Part shown: in pieces, positions 16,401-25,192 of the stretch
Layout of the letters: each line of letters begins with the position of its first letter
Numbering within the stretch: position 1 is the stretch's first letter
Source: Heritagella_A intestinalis
GTDB lineage: Bacteria; Bacillota; Clostridia; Oscillospirales; Acutalibacteraceae
DNA: 64,000 nucleotides
Assembly (NCBI GenBank): GCA_904418995.1
Contig: CAJFQF010000003.1
Coordinates: forward strand, 62,001 to 126,000
Reading direction: 5' to 3'
Position numbers and translations under genes: made by a program
The notes under the pieces: model-generated
Database searches by the model: none
The model's input: the letters and a program-made list of their open reading frames with translations, nothing else
What the model was told of the DNA's origin: nothing

Positions 16401-18025
16401 CCGGCGTGGAAGATCCCCTGGACATCTCCTCCAACTTCTCCCTGCAGGTGCTCAAGGACCCGGGGAATGTGACGGAAGAACAGCTCCACAGCAATTCCTA
16501 TTTGGGGAATGCCAGCAACTGGGTCACCGTGGCCGAGTTCCAGGGCAATACCGAGGATATCAGCAACTATGAATTTGAAGAGCCGGTAACCGCCCGGTAC
16601 TACCGGCTGTATGTGGCCGACGGCTGCCAGCCTAACGTCATGTACCCCGCTACCCGTATCTATGAGTGCCGCCTCTTTGGCGTGGATACCGCCACAGTGG
16701 CCCGCACCCACAGCCTGACCGTTGACGCCAATATCGTGAACGGCTCTGTGACCACCGACGCTTCGAACTATGAGGAAGGCGCCAAGGTCAATGTGTATGT
16801 GCAGCCTGCTGAGGGCTATCGCCTCCAGGAAGGCAGCCTGTGCTATAACGGCACCCCCATGGAAGGCACCAGCTTCCTGATGCCCGCTGAGGACGTGGTC
16901 ATCACCGCCGTGTTTGAAGAGGATACCGGCGTAGAGCCCACCCCTGTAGACAAGGAAGCCCTGCAGAACGCTGTCAATGATGCGGCGAAACTGGTGGAAG
17001 CGGATTATACCCCCGACACCTGGGCCACTCTGGAAGAGGCCCTGGCCAACGCCAACACCGTTCTGGCCGATGAAGAAGCCACCCAGGAGGCTGTGGACAG
17101 TGCCCTGTCCGCTCTGGAAGCGGCTGTAATCGGCTTGGAGCCTGCGGAAGAGCCGGAGCCGGAACCCGGCGCAGACAAGAGTGTGCTGCAAATGGCCTAT
17201 GACTACGCCGCCGCCCAGGATACCAGCAAGCTGCTGGAAAGCCTGAAGGTACAGTATGACGCGGCTCTGGCCAACGCCGAGGCTATCCTGGCCAAGGAGG
17301 ACGCCACCACCGAGGAAGTTTGGGACGCTATTGACCAGCTCTTTGAGGCGGTTTGGAGCCTGAGCTTTACCCAGGGGGACAAGACCCTGCTGAACGCCCT
17401 CATCGCCCGGGCCGACGAGATGATGGCCAACGCCGATAAGTATGTCCAGGCGGATTGGCAGACCCTGGTGGACGCCCTGGCCGCTGCCAAGGACGTCTAT
17501 GAGGACGGGGACGCCATGGACGAGGATATCCAGCCGGTGGCGGAGAACCTGCTCAATGCTATCCTGATCCAGCGGTATAAGGCGGAGAAGTCCATTCTGG
17601 AAAGCCTGATCAACCAGGCCAATGCCCTTGACCTGAGCCTGTACACCGCCGAGAGCGTCCAGGCATTTACCGCCGCCCTGCGCACTGCCAATGTGGTCTT
17701 GGCGGACGATAACCTTACCGATGAGGACCAGATGATCGTGGACGACGCTGTGGAATCCCTGCGCAGCGCCATGGACAATCTGGCAGAGACTTCCGCAGAA
17801 GATCCCAAGCCCTCTGACGGCAACAAGGACGACAATACCAAACCCGGCGATACCGATAAGGACGGCGGGAAGGATACCACCAACAAGGATCCCAATAAGG
17901 GGCCCATGGACAATAACAAGAATCCTGCTACCGGCGACAGCGGCCTGCTGGCGATTGCCATGATGGCCGTACTGCTGGCCTCTGCCGGCGCCTTTGCGGC
18001 GGCCCGCAGAAAGAGCAGAATCTGA
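13430..18025 (+). CDS. Cell-wall-anchored GH84 beta-N-acetylhexosaminidase with FIVAR modules
   Basis: A 1531-residue secreted enzyme starting at TTG 13430 (AAAGGAGG eight bases before). Order: signal peptide (1-26), F5/8 type C carbohydrate-binding domain (about 45-181), GH84 N-terminal domain (195-335), GH84 catalytic barrel (338-640) with the acid pair D471-D472 in FGIFVDDI, helical region, Ig-like Big_2 domain (826-920), second F5/8C domain (924-1087), bacterial repeat domain (1090-1163), four FIVAR three-helix modules (1173-1453), an Asp/Lys/Pro linker, and NPATGD (1498-1503) with a hydrophobic helix and basic tail. GH84 enzymes remove terminal beta-GlcNAc (NagJ/NagH-like) from mucins, O-GlcNAc proteins or hyaluronan. 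A sortase would link it to peptidoglycan; none is in the window. Confidence 0.93.
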   Translation: MKRFFKRAVGAVLAACMLLTGVTAFAAEPAAAPSQNAAVSARASGNLALNKAATASDVESGTSFTANLAVDGMANTRWASNQDSTGAQQPRWLQIDFGATTTFDTVDIYWEQQNIDAYQLQVSTDASEWETVYERNSPPVSTYESVTLTAPAIGRYLRVYVTGYDYNVSWHSVSIYEVEVYDSTGEVPVEPQGNYQIYPIPQKVTDEEGTAPVTDTVTVIAEEGIDQVTRSRVDEVLTENDLTPVYSESPNEETTNLYIGVNGSGGLADSHEGIPREVFAEGENKYDMHVVKVFADGDIVILGKDSDAAYYGLATLEQMLDQSEAGTLKISTFEDYAFQKYRGAVEGYYGYPWSVEGTLSWFDFAKRYKMNIFLYGPKTDPYHLGQWDEDYPTEVTEEEAKIGIRTQDEMRQFAEKAAQCNVDFVWVAHPAMKKPIDFTNEETVDEGVERLMAKFDHMYDLGVRQFGIFVDDITPSAAASSCDMQIYMLNQVQEKLYDTYNTEGAALEDQVKPLFFTPAWYTTITSGASTYMPRFKNVHEDIEICFTGNNVFSDISNVSAATFKNWIGRDPVMWWNYPVNDNVDSVYYTNPIDHFYSLDANPSNLKGVLSNPMNFSEASKVAFFGLADYTWNPGAFDAQENWENCFDAILPDDPEMAQALKTVYGSLNNSYEPTELTRLYGQYQSGNETAAAELKDKMYEILDAVELLETLKDSDDPVKRLIVEEAQTSINKLYDMAAAIGGAMAVVSSEDPLEQVHGYYLAQAANERLSIERNPRYQIIALEGSGEDIYYSTLYAVPSDGRMRPFVTTAMNAIADFDVSQLDTSAAEIESVAISPKEGVEVRQGESFQFAAAVAAGQENLDDVIWSVEGATGQNTVISRNGVLTLDTNELSPTVTVKAVSAYDAEVYDTVEVTVLDRIYVDPTIPTNQAFGAAVLGYSGNHGVGGEPENLFDESQDGSKWCPGDNTRYNQWVAFDLGADKTISTWQTVHAGVEDPLDISSNFSLQVLKDPGNVTEEQLHSNSYLGNASNWVTVAEFQGNTEDISNYEFEEPVTARYYRLYVADGCQPNVMYPATRIYECRLFGVDTATVARTHSLTVDANIVNGSVTTDASNYEEGAKVNVYVQPAEGYRLQEGSLCYNGTPMEGTSFLMPAEDVVITAVFEEDTGVEPTPVDKEALQNAVNDAAKLVEADYTPDTWATLEEALANANTVLADEEATQEAVDSALSALEAAVIGLEPAEEPEPEPGADKSVLQMAYDYAAAQDTSKLLESLKVQYDAALANAEAILAKEDATTEEVWDAIDQLFEAVWSLSFTQGDKTLLNALIARADEMMANADKYVQADWQTLVDALAAAKDVYEDGDAMDEDIQPVAENLLNAILIQRYKAEKSILESLINQANALDLSLYTAESVQAFTAALRTANVVLADDNLTDEDQMIVDDAVESLRSAMDNLAETSAEDPKPSDGNKDDNTKPGDTDKDGGKDTTNKDPNKGPMDNNKNPATGDSGLLAIAMMAVLLASAGAFAAARRKSRI

Positions 18026-18047
18026 CAGTAGGGTTCACTTCCTTTCA

Positions 18048-18085
18048 ACCCCCGAGGCTGGCAAAACCAGCTCCGGGGGTTTTTC
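18048..18085 (+). terminator. Terminator of the GH84 gene
   Basis: ACCCCCGAGGCTGG pairs with CCAGCTCCGGGGGT (14 bp, one mismatch pair), loop CAAAA, then TTTT. Confidence 0.9.
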
Positions 18086-18185
18086 TGTGTTACCGATAGA
18101 GACTTCCAAAAATATTGAAATTTTATTGTGGAGATTTATAAAAAGGAATGTTGCATTTTTAGTGCTGAAACTAAGGTTTGTATGA

Positions 18186-18214
18186 TTGTTTTGGAAAAAT
18201 CATCCTTTTATAAT
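18186..18214 (+). promoter_or_regulatory. Promoter of the GH20 gene
   Basis: TTGTTT and TATAAT are separated by 17 bases, about 110 bases upstream of the start. The gap 18026-18325 otherwise holds only the preceding terminator. Confidence 0.7.
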
Positions 18215-18325
18215 AATAGTAAGGGCCTTTTGCAGAAGTTTATCCCAATCTGCTTTATTCATTGGAGCTTTTGGCAGCAAACGGCAGGGAGGAAAGGCTT
18301 CCTGTAAATTTAGAAAGGGAAAGGA

Positions 18326-21300
18326 ATGAAAAACATGAAGAAATTCAAAAAGCGGGCCACAAAAGTCCTGGCAGCAGCGCTTTCTGCCATGATGCTGGCG
18401 GGTGCGGCGTTTCCCGGCGTACAGGCCGCCCAGGCGGCGCCCTATTCCAGCGATTACCTGGCTTCTGTGGCCACCCAGGCAGCCGGAGACGCGGTGACTG
18501 GGGAAGAGCTGGCCACCTTGGTGAACCCAGTGGTCCAGCAGTACACCCTGGCGGAAACCCAGGGCACTTGGGCGATGGCGGCGGACAGCCGGCTGGCGAT
18601 CCTGGCCAACCAGGCCAACATTGAAAACGAGCGCCTGGCCGAAGTGGTGAAGCTGGTTAATTCCGAGTTTGCGGACAAGGCCATTGTATCCTCCAACCCC
18701 TTTACCATGGTGTACGCCAACGAAGAGGATGTGACCCCGGCGGATGTGCTGGTCACGGTGGACACGGAGAACCCCATCTGCGAGGAATCCGACAGCGAGG
18801 AAGCCTATCGCATTGACATCAGCGAGGATGGCGTGAAGGTTACCGGCGCCAGCGAAAGCGCCGTGATGTATGCCCTGCGCACCATCCAGAATTACATGGT
18901 GGCCAACGAAGGCCTGCCCTATGGCACCATCATCGATTATCCTGACTTGGCCGAGCGCCGTCTCTTTGTAGACTGCGGCAGAAAGTACTTCTCCAAGGAA
19001 TGGTTTTTCCGCCAGATTCGGGAAATGTCCTTCCTGAAGCTGAACACCCTGGAAATGCACTTCTCCGAGAATCTGGGCTTCCGCATTGAGTGCAAGACCG
19101 ACCCCTCCATTGTTTCCGATGAATATCTGACCCACGAAGAGGTTCGTGAAATTATTGAGGAAGCCCGGAAATACGGCGTTAAGGTAATGCCCTCCTTCGA
19201 CAGTCCTGGCCATGTGGACCAGATCCTCAAGGCCCACCCGGAATACGGCCAGATCAGCAACACCGGCGATCACTACGCTTCCGGCCTGGACGTGACCAAC
19301 CCCGAGGCCGTGGAGTATATCTACAGCCTGTACGACGAGTATATGGAGCTCTTTGAGGGCTGCACCGACTTCCATATCGGCGGCGACGAATACATGGAAT
19401 TCGACCGCGCCCCCTTTACCACCCAGTATAAGTCGGTATTGAACGACTACGCCAAAGAGACCATCGGCGAAAACGCCCAGTGGAAGGACGTTCTGGCCAA
19501 GTATATCAACGATTTGGCAGAGTATGTACATTCCAAGGGCTTTACTCCCCGTATTTTTAACGACGGTATCTACTATGGGGAAAACTCCTATTCCGAAGCA
19601 CCCCAGATTATCGAGATGCACGACTATATCGGCATCGACTTCTGGAACAATATGCAGTGGAACCGGGACGTGGCCGGTTTGCAGACCTTCATCGACAAGG
19701 GCCACGACGTGATTTATAACTTTAACTCCACCTTCTTCTACTATGTGCTCCGCAACGACCGTGATGCGCCCACCGACGGCCGTCCCCAGAACTCCTTCGA
19801 CTACATCGACCAGGACCGCCGGATCTTTGAAGAGTGGAGCCCCGGCAAGTACGCCAACGCCACCGTGTCCGATGACTCCGAGTTTATTGCCGGCGCCGCC
19901 CTGGGCATCTGGTGCGATAAGCCCGACCTGGTGACGGAAGACGTGGTCACCGACGATATTGCCGACGAGCTGCGCTCCATGGCCACCCGGACCTGGAACG
20001 CCGGCAGCAACGCTACCATGGACTTTGAGGAATTCAAAGAGAAGTATACGGTGCTGGGTCATGCGGCCGGTTATGAAAAGGGCTCCCAGCTTCCCGATGC
20101 CGGCGAAATTCAGGACGCCGAGAACTTGGGCAAAGTGACCCTGCGCTATGTCAGCGACACCGGCAAGGTGCTGCAGAATGATGTCGTCAAGTACGGCACC
20201 ATCGGCAACGACTACACCTTTGAGGCCGAGGACATTTACGGCTACAAGCTGATTTCCGAAGGCACTGTCAGCGGCACCTTCTCCGAGGAAGGCGACACCT
20301 ATACCTTCACCTATACCCTGGACTGCGATAAGTCCGAGCTGGCCGCTGAGCTGGAGAACGCTCTGGCAGAAGACGACTATATCCCCGCCACCTTCACCGC
20401 CTATGCCCAGGCCCTGGCCGCTGCCCAGGAGGTCTATGACCGTGCCGACAGCGAGCAGACCGAAGTGGACGATGCTCTGGCCGCTCTCCAGGAGGCCAAG
20501 GGGCAGGCAGTCCTGCTCACCAACTACGCCCTCTATGTGGAGACCCAGTATCCCCTGGAGGATACCGGCTATCAGTCCGGTTACAGCGCCTATCAGCAGG
20601 CCGTGAGCGCTGCGGAAGAAGTGCTCTACACCCAGGGCGACGACGCCCAGGCCGTGGCGGCTGCCCTGGAATCCATCGAGGAAGCCAAGGCCGGCCTCAT
20701 GCGCCCCGACGGCAATACCCCCACAGTCACCGCCTCGAAGGAATACTATTCCTATTATTACTACACCAACATGCTGGACGGGAACCCCAACACCAAGTGC
20801 TGGTTTAACGGCAACCAGGTGGCGGGCGAAAGCGTGGTCTTTACCTTCCCCCAGGCCGTCAATATGAGCCAGGTGCAGGTGCTGCAGGCCGCAGATGCCG
20901 GCGCTGACATTCTGGACGGCGCTGAAGTGCAGGTTTCCGCTGATGGAACCGCTTGGCAGACCGTGGGCAGCATTACCCCTGCCAGCCAGGATGATACCTT
21001 TACCTTTGAAAGCACCCCGGTGAAGGCAGTCCGCATCCTGATTACCCAAAGCAAAGACAACTGGTATCAGATCGCGGAGGTTTCCTTTACCTATGAGCAG
21101 ATTGCCGAAGATACCGCCCTGCGGGATTTGATTGCCGAGGCCGAAGGGCTGGACATCACCGGTAAGGAACCCGCTCTGGTCAACGCCATGATCGACGCCC
21201 TTATCGAGGCCCAGAAGCTCTATGCAGTGAACAGCCAGGACACCCAGGCTGCCCAGGAAGCCCTGCGCGCCGCCATGGACGCCCTGACGGAAACGCCTCC

Positions 21301-22408
21301 CACCCCCGCAGATAAGGAAGCCCTGCAGAACGCCGTCAACCAGGCGGCCAAGCTGGTGGAAGAGGACTATACCCCCGACACTTGGGCGGTTCTGGAAGCT
21401 GCCCTGGCCCAGGCCAATGCCGTTCTGGCTGACGAAGAAGCCACCCAGGAAGCTGTGGACAGTGCCCTGTCTGCCCTGGAAGCGGCTGTAATCGGCTTGG
21501 AGCCTGCGGAAGAGCCGGAGCCGGAACCCGGTGTGGATAAGAGCCTGCTGCAGACCGCTTATGACTACGCCGTTGCCCAGGATACCAGCAAGCTGCTGGA
21601 AAGCCTGAAGGTGAAGTACGATGCGGCTCTGGCCAACGCCGAGGCCATCCTGGCCAAGGAGGACGCCACTACCGAGGAAGTTTGGAACGCCATTGACCAG
21701 CTCTTTGAGGCCGTTTGGAGCCTGGACTTCACCCAGGGCGATAAGACCCTGCTGGGGACCCTCATTGAGACTGCGGAAGGGATGGACGCCGACAAGTATG
21801 TGGCGGACAACTGGCAGCAGCTGGTAGACGCCCTGGCCGAAGCCAAGGCCGTTTATGAAGACGGCGATGCCATGGACGAGGACATCCAGCCTGTGGAACA
21901 GGCCCTGATGGAAGCTATTTGGAGCCAGCGGTATAAGGCGGAGAAGTCCATTCTGGAAGAGCTCATCAACCAGGCCAACGCCATTGACACCTCCCTGTAC
22001 ACCGCGGAGAGCGTGCAGGCCTTTACCGCCGCCCTGCGCAGCGCCAACCTGGTGCTGGAGGACGAGAGCCTGTCCGTAGACGAGCAGGCCACCGTGGACG
22101 AAGCCGCAGCCGCCCTGCGCAGCGCCATGGACAACCTGGTAGAGACTTCTGCGGAAGATCCCAAGCCCTCTGACGACAACAAGGACGATGGCAATAAGGA
22201 CGACAACACCAAACCCGGCGATACCGATAAGGACGACGGGAAGGACACCAGCAGCACCCAGGATCCCAACAAGGGGCCCATGGATGGCAATAAGAACCCC
22301 GCTACCGGCGACAGCAACGCCCTGGCAGCGCTGGCTGTGAGCGGCATGGCTCTCTCCGCTGCGGTGCTGGCTATCGTACGCAAGAAGGAAAAGGCTTCTG
22401 CAAAATAA
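18326..22408 (+). CDS. Cell-wall-anchored GH20 beta-hexosaminidase with FIVAR modules
   Basis: A 1360-residue secreted enzyme. Order: signal peptide (about 1-36), GH20 N-terminal domain (about 60-205), GH20 catalytic barrel (about 209-570) with the Asp-Glu catalytic pair D354-E355 in HIGGDEYM, a MucBP-like domain (602-668), two helical FIVAR-like modules (670-791), one F5/8C domain (798-925), five FIVAR modules (929-1272), linker, NPATGD (1324-1329), hydrophobic helix and basic tail. GH20 enzymes remove non-reducing beta-GlcNAc or beta-GalNAc by substrate-assisted catalysis. The FIVAR and linker part is closely similar to that of the preceding GH84 protein. Start by ATG 18326 (ATG 18335 is also possible; AAAGGGAAAGGAA upstream). 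It probably acts with the GH84 enzyme on the same host glycans. Confidence 0.94.
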   Translation: MKNMKKFKKRATKVLAAALSAMMLAGAAFPGVQAAQAAPYSSDYLASVATQAAGDAVTGEELATLVNPVVQQYTLAETQGTWAMAADSRLAILANQANIENERLAEVVKLVNSEFADKAIVSSNPFTMVYANEEDVTPADVLVTVDTENPICEESDSEEAYRIDISEDGVKVTGASESAVMYALRTIQNYMVANEGLPYGTIIDYPDLAERRLFVDCGRKYFSKEWFFRQIREMSFLKLNTLEMHFSENLGFRIECKTDPSIVSDEYLTHEEVREIIEEARKYGVKVMPSFDSPGHVDQILKAHPEYGQISNTGDHYASGLDVTNPEAVEYIYSLYDEYMELFEGCTDFHIGGDEYMEFDRAPFTTQYKSVLNDYAKETIGENAQWKDVLAKYINDLAEYVHSKGFTPRIFNDGIYYGENSYSEAPQIIEMHDYIGIDFWNNMQWNRDVAGLQTFIDKGHDVIYNFNSTFFYYVLRNDRDAPTDGRPQNSFDYIDQDRRIFEEWSPGKYANATVSDDSEFIAGAALGIWCDKPDLVTEDVVTDDIADELRSMATRTWNAGSNATMDFEEFKEKYTVLGHAAGYEKGSQLPDAGEIQDAENLGKVTLRYVSDTGKVLQNDVVKYGTIGNDYTFEAEDIYGYKLISEGTVSGTFSEEGDTYTFTYTLDCDKSELAAELENALAEDDYIPATFTAYAQALAAAQEVYDRADSEQTEVDDALAALQEAKGQAVLLTNYALYVETQYPLEDTGYQSGYSAYQQAVSAAEEVLYTQGDDAQAVAAALESIEEAKAGLMRPDGNTPTVTASKEYYSYYYYTNMLDGNPNTKCWFNGNQVAGESVVFTFPQAVNMSQVQVLQAADAGADILDGAEVQVSADGTAWQTVGSITPASQDDTFTFESTPVKAVRILITQSKDNWYQIAEVSFTYEQIAEDTALRDLIAEAEGLDITGKEPALVNAMIDALIEAQKLYAVNSQDTQAAQEALRAAMDALTETPPTPADKEALQNAVNQAAKLVEEDYTPDTWAVLEAALAQANAVLADEEATQEAVDSALSALEAAVIGLEPAEEPEPEPGVDKSLLQTAYDYAVAQDTSKLLESLKVKYDAALANAEAILAKEDATTEEVWNAIDQLFEAVWSLDFTQGDKTLLGTLIETAEGMDADKYVADNWQQLVDALAEAKAVYEDGDAMDEDIQPVEQALMEAIWSQRYKAEKSILEELINQANAIDTSLYTAESVQAFTAALRSANLVLEDESLSVDEQATVDEAAAALRSAMDNLVETSAEDPKPSDDNKDDGNKDDNTKPGDTDKDDGKDTSSTQDPNKGPMDGNKNPATGDSNALAALAVSGMALSAAVLAIVRKKEKASAK

Positions 22409-22469
22409 GCTGTGGTTTTCCGGGATTTCCCCGTGAGTTTCTCCCATAAAATTTTGTAAGTCTTTGTTT

Positions 22470-22513
22470 CCCCCGCTTTCCGGTTTCTCCGGAGGGCGGG
22501 GGATTCTTTTTGC
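22470..22513 (+). terminator. Terminator of the GH20 gene
   Basis: CCCCCGCTTTCCGG pairs fully with CCGGAGGGCGGGGG using two G-U pairs; loop TTTCT; followed by ATTCTTTTT. Confidence 0.85.
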
Positions 22514-22632
22514 AAAAGGGGCCTTTTGAGGAGCCCGGGGGCCGGCTGCCCGCCAAAGTGGGGGAGGAAGTAGGGAAAGGCGGAAAAATACGGGTTTTGC
22601 AATAAAAAAAACCAAAAACCAGAGAATAGTGA

Positions 22633-22662
22633 TTTACTTTTTTTAACAGGATGTGGTATACT
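22633..22662 (+). promoter_or_regulatory. Promoter of the ROK kinase gene
   Basis: TTTACT and TATACT hexamers with 17-18 base spacing, about 88 bases before the start. Confidence 0.55.
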
Positions 22663-22749
22663 GAGAATAGAAACTTTGGGCCTGCCCAAAACGGATTTTC
22701 GGTTACGGCGGCGCCTGATTTTATACAAAGAAAAGGAGCAGGATTCATC

Positions 22750-23703
22750 ATGAAGTATTTGGGAATCGACGTGGGCGGCACCAACATTGCCGTGGGAATT
22801 GTGGGCGAGGACGATCAGATTATCGCCAAGGCCTCTAACAAGACCCCTACTCCCTGCAGCGAAGAAGTATTTTGCGACTGCATTGTAAAGACTGCCTATG
22901 AGGCCATGGAAAAGGCCGGCGTGACCCTGGAGGAGCTCCCCTGGATCGGCCTGGGCTGCCCCGGCACCATCAACCGCGCTACCGGTATTGTGGAGTTCTC
23001 CAATAACCTGGGCTACTCCAATTTCCCCGTGAAGAAGATGCTGGAAGAGCGCTTCCACGGCAAAGAGGTTATTATTGAGAATGACGCCAACGCAGCAGCT
23101 TACGGCGAGTATCAGGCCGGCGCCCTGAAGGGGGCTGACAATGCTGTGGCCATCACCCTGGGCACCGGCGTGGGCAGCGGCATTATCATCGACCATAAGA
23201 TCTATTCCGGCAGCAACTTTGCCGGCGGCGAGATGGGCCACCATGTCATTGTGTTTGATGGCCGTCAGTGCAACTGCGGCCGTAAGGGCTGCTGGGAGCG
23301 CTATGCTTCCGCTACGGGTCTGATTATCACCACCCAGGAAGCTATGCAGGACGCCGACAAGGAGTCCCCCATCTGGAAGCTGGTGGACGGCGATATCAAC
23401 CGCGTCAGCGGCCGCACCGCCTTTGACGCCATGCGTGCCGGCGACCCTGTGGGCAAGAAGGTTGTGGACGAGTATATCGCATATCTGGGCTGCGGCGTGG
23501 TCAATGTTATCAACACCTTCCAGCCGGATATCCTCTGCATCGGCGGCGGTATTTGCAACGAGGGCGAGACCCTGCTGGCTCCCCTGCGCGCCTATGTGGA
23601 CCGGGAGCAGTATTCCATGAACTCTGCCAAGAAGACCGTGGTCTGCCGGGCAAAGCTGGGCAATGACGCCGGCATCATCGGCGCTGCCCTGCTGGGGAAA
23701 TAA
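22750..23703 (+). CDS. ROK family sugar kinase (glucokinase-like)
   Basis: A 317-residue cytoplasmic kinase. The N-terminal phosphate loop GIDVGGTNIAVGIV, the catalytic ENDANAAAYGE (aspartate as base), the ATP-site run ITLGTGVGSG and the ROK zinc signature CNCGRKGCWE are all present. ROK kinases phosphorylate glucose, GlcNAc, ManNAc or related sugars. Placed directly after two hexosaminidase genes, GlcNAc or glucose is the likely substrate, which is inference. AAGGAG at 22733-22738 selects ATG 22750 over the longer frame. Closed by its own terminator. Confidence 0.93.
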   Translation: MKYLGIDVGGTNIAVGIVGEDDQIIAKASNKTPTPCSEEVFCDCIVKTAYEAMEKAGVTLEELPWIGLGCPGTINRATGIVEFSNNLGYSNFPVKKMLEERFHGKEVIIENDANAAAYGEYQAGALKGADNAVAITLGTGVGSGIIIDHKIYSGSNFAGGEMGHHVIVFDGRQCNCGRKGCWERYASATGLIITTQEAMQDADKESPIWKLVDGDINRVSGRTAFDAMRAGDPVGKKVVDEYIAYLGCGVVNVINTFQPDILCIGGGICNEGETLLAPLRAYVDREQYSMNSAKKTVVCRAKLGNDAGIIGAALLGK

Positions 23704-23722
23704 TTTTATCGGATGAATTTGC

Positions 23723-23765
23723 GTGAACGGGCCGCCGGCGGACCTCCTCCGGAGGGGCCCGTTCT
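23723..23765 (+). terminator. Terminator after the ROK kinase
   Basis: GAACGGGCC...GGCCCGTTC stem followed by TCTCTTTT. Confidence 0.75.
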
Positions 23766-23969
23766 CTCTTTTAAAGGGCGGATTTCCTTGGAGAATTGCC
23801 CGAGAAAACAGGAAATGGGATTTCAAAAGCAATATTTTTCCTTCCATTTGAGGGAATTTCCAGCTGCCCCGGGGCAAATGCTTATGAGAGGAAAAAACGG
23901 GGCGGCTTGGTTGCGCCTGCCCTCGGGAGCCGCGGGCTGTGGATGCTGCGAAAGGAATGGTCAAAAAAT

Positions 23970-25016
23970 ATGAGTATCGAAAAAAAGACCTTCGGCGTGC
24001 TGCCGGATGGAAGAGCCGTGGAACTGTATACCATTCAAAATAGGGGCGGGATGATTCTGGAAGTGATCCCCTATGGCTGCCGGATGGTGCGGCTCCTGGT
24101 GCCCGGCCGGAACGGCCAGCTGGGGGACGTGATCCTGGGCCACGACACCCTGGAAGAGTATTTCTCTGATTTCCAGGGGGCCCTCATTGGCCGGTTTGCC
24201 AACCGTATTGGCGGGGCTGCCTTTACCATTGACGGCCAGGAATATCCCCTGCTGCAAAACGATGGGGCCAACTGCCTCCACGGGGGCAGCGTGGGCTTTG
24301 CCAATGTGCTCTGGGAGGTGGGATCCTTCCGGGATGAGGACGACCCCTCCATTACCTTTACCTATACCAGCCCCCACGGGGAGAGCGGGTTTCCCGGGAA
24401 GGTGCGTTTGCAGGTAACCTATGTGTTGGCGGAAAACGGCTCCCTGCTGCTGGATTACCAGGCGGAGAGCGACCGGGAAACCCCGTTGAACCTGACCAAT
24501 CACTCCTATTTCAACCTCAGCGGCGACCCCTCTCAAAATATCTTCAATACGGTGCTGCAAATCAATGCCGACCAGGTGACGGCAGTGACCGATGACCTGA
24601 TTCCCACCGGGGAGCTGCTGGACGTCACCGGCACCCACTTGGATTTCCGCACCCCCAAGCCCATTGGCCAGGATATTTTCTGCAAGGACCACCTGATGCA
24701 GGTCTGCGGGGGCTACGACCACAATTATGTGATTCACGGCTCCGGGATGCGCAAGGCGGCGGAGGCCTGGGAGCCTGCCAGCGGCCGGGTCATGGAGTGC
24801 TTCACCGACCTGCCGGGGATGCAGCTCTATACGGCCAACCGGATGTCCGGGGAGGAAAAGGGCAAGGGCGGCGTGCCCATGAAGGACCACAATTCCTTCT
24901 GCCTGGAAACCCAGTTTTACCCGGATTCCGTACACCACGCCAATTTCCCCTATGAGAACCTGAAGCCTGGGGAGAAATTCCACAGCCAGACGGTATACCG
25001 CTTCTCCGTGCGGTAA
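23970..25016 (+). CDS. galM: Aldose 1-epimerase (mutarotase)
   Basis: A 348-residue enzyme that interconverts alpha and beta anomers of free aldoses. Family motifs: GRFANRI near residue 72, the substrate histidines in NDGANCLHGG and TNHSYFNLSG, and the C-terminal catalytic glutamate in CLETQFYPDSVHH. The frame is open from 23796, but the first part is intergenic in composition; ATG 23970 with AAAGGA about 13 bases upstream gives the normal length. It follows the ROK kinase and would help monosaccharides released outside enter metabolism. Confidence 0.94.
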   Translation: MSIEKKTFGVLPDGRAVELYTIQNRGGMILEVIPYGCRMVRLLVPGRNGQLGDVILGHDTLEEYFSDFQGALIGRFANRIGGAAFTIDGQEYPLLQNDGANCLHGGSVGFANVLWEVGSFRDEDDPSITFTYTSPHGESGFPGKVRLQVTYVLAENGSLLLDYQAESDRETPLNLTNHSYFNLSGDPSQNIFNTVLQINADQVTAVTDDLIPTGELLDVTGTHLDFRTPKPIGQDIFCKDHLMQVCGGYDHNYVIHGSGMRKAAEAWEPASGRVMECFTDLPGMQLYTANRMSGEEKGKGGVPMKDHNSFCLETQFYPDSVHHANFPYENLKPGEKFHSQTVYRFSVR

Positions 25017-25029
25017 CCATCAAAAGAAA

Positions 25030-25064
25030 ACCAGCCTTCCGGCAAGCCGCCGGGAGGCTTTTTT
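25030..25064 (+). terminator. Terminator of galM
   Basis: AGCCTTCCGGC pairs with GCCGGGAGGCT, followed by TTTTTT. Confidence 0.8.
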
Positions 25065-25097
25065 GCGCGGAAAAATCCCCTCTCCCGGAAAGGAAGA

Positions 25098-25150
25098 GGG
25101 GCAAAAAGAACCCCCAGAGGAATGAAGGAGCGGCTCCTCTGGGGGGTTCG
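25098..25150 (-). terminator. Terminator of the surface protein gene
   Basis: Read on the minus strand, AACCCCCCAGAGGA pairs with TCCTCTGGGGGTT and is followed by CTTTTTG. A second small hairpin lies beyond. Confidence 0.8.
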
Positions 25151-25192
25151 AAATTCAATTAGCAGGGGTTACGCAAGCTTGCGTTTTTAGGT

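Noticed and set aside
13406..17191. Very long minus-strand open frames opposite the GH84 and GH20 genes
   Set aside because: They are antisense shadows in a GC-rich gene with strong codon bias: Gly/His/Leu/Val-rich, without start signals or domains.
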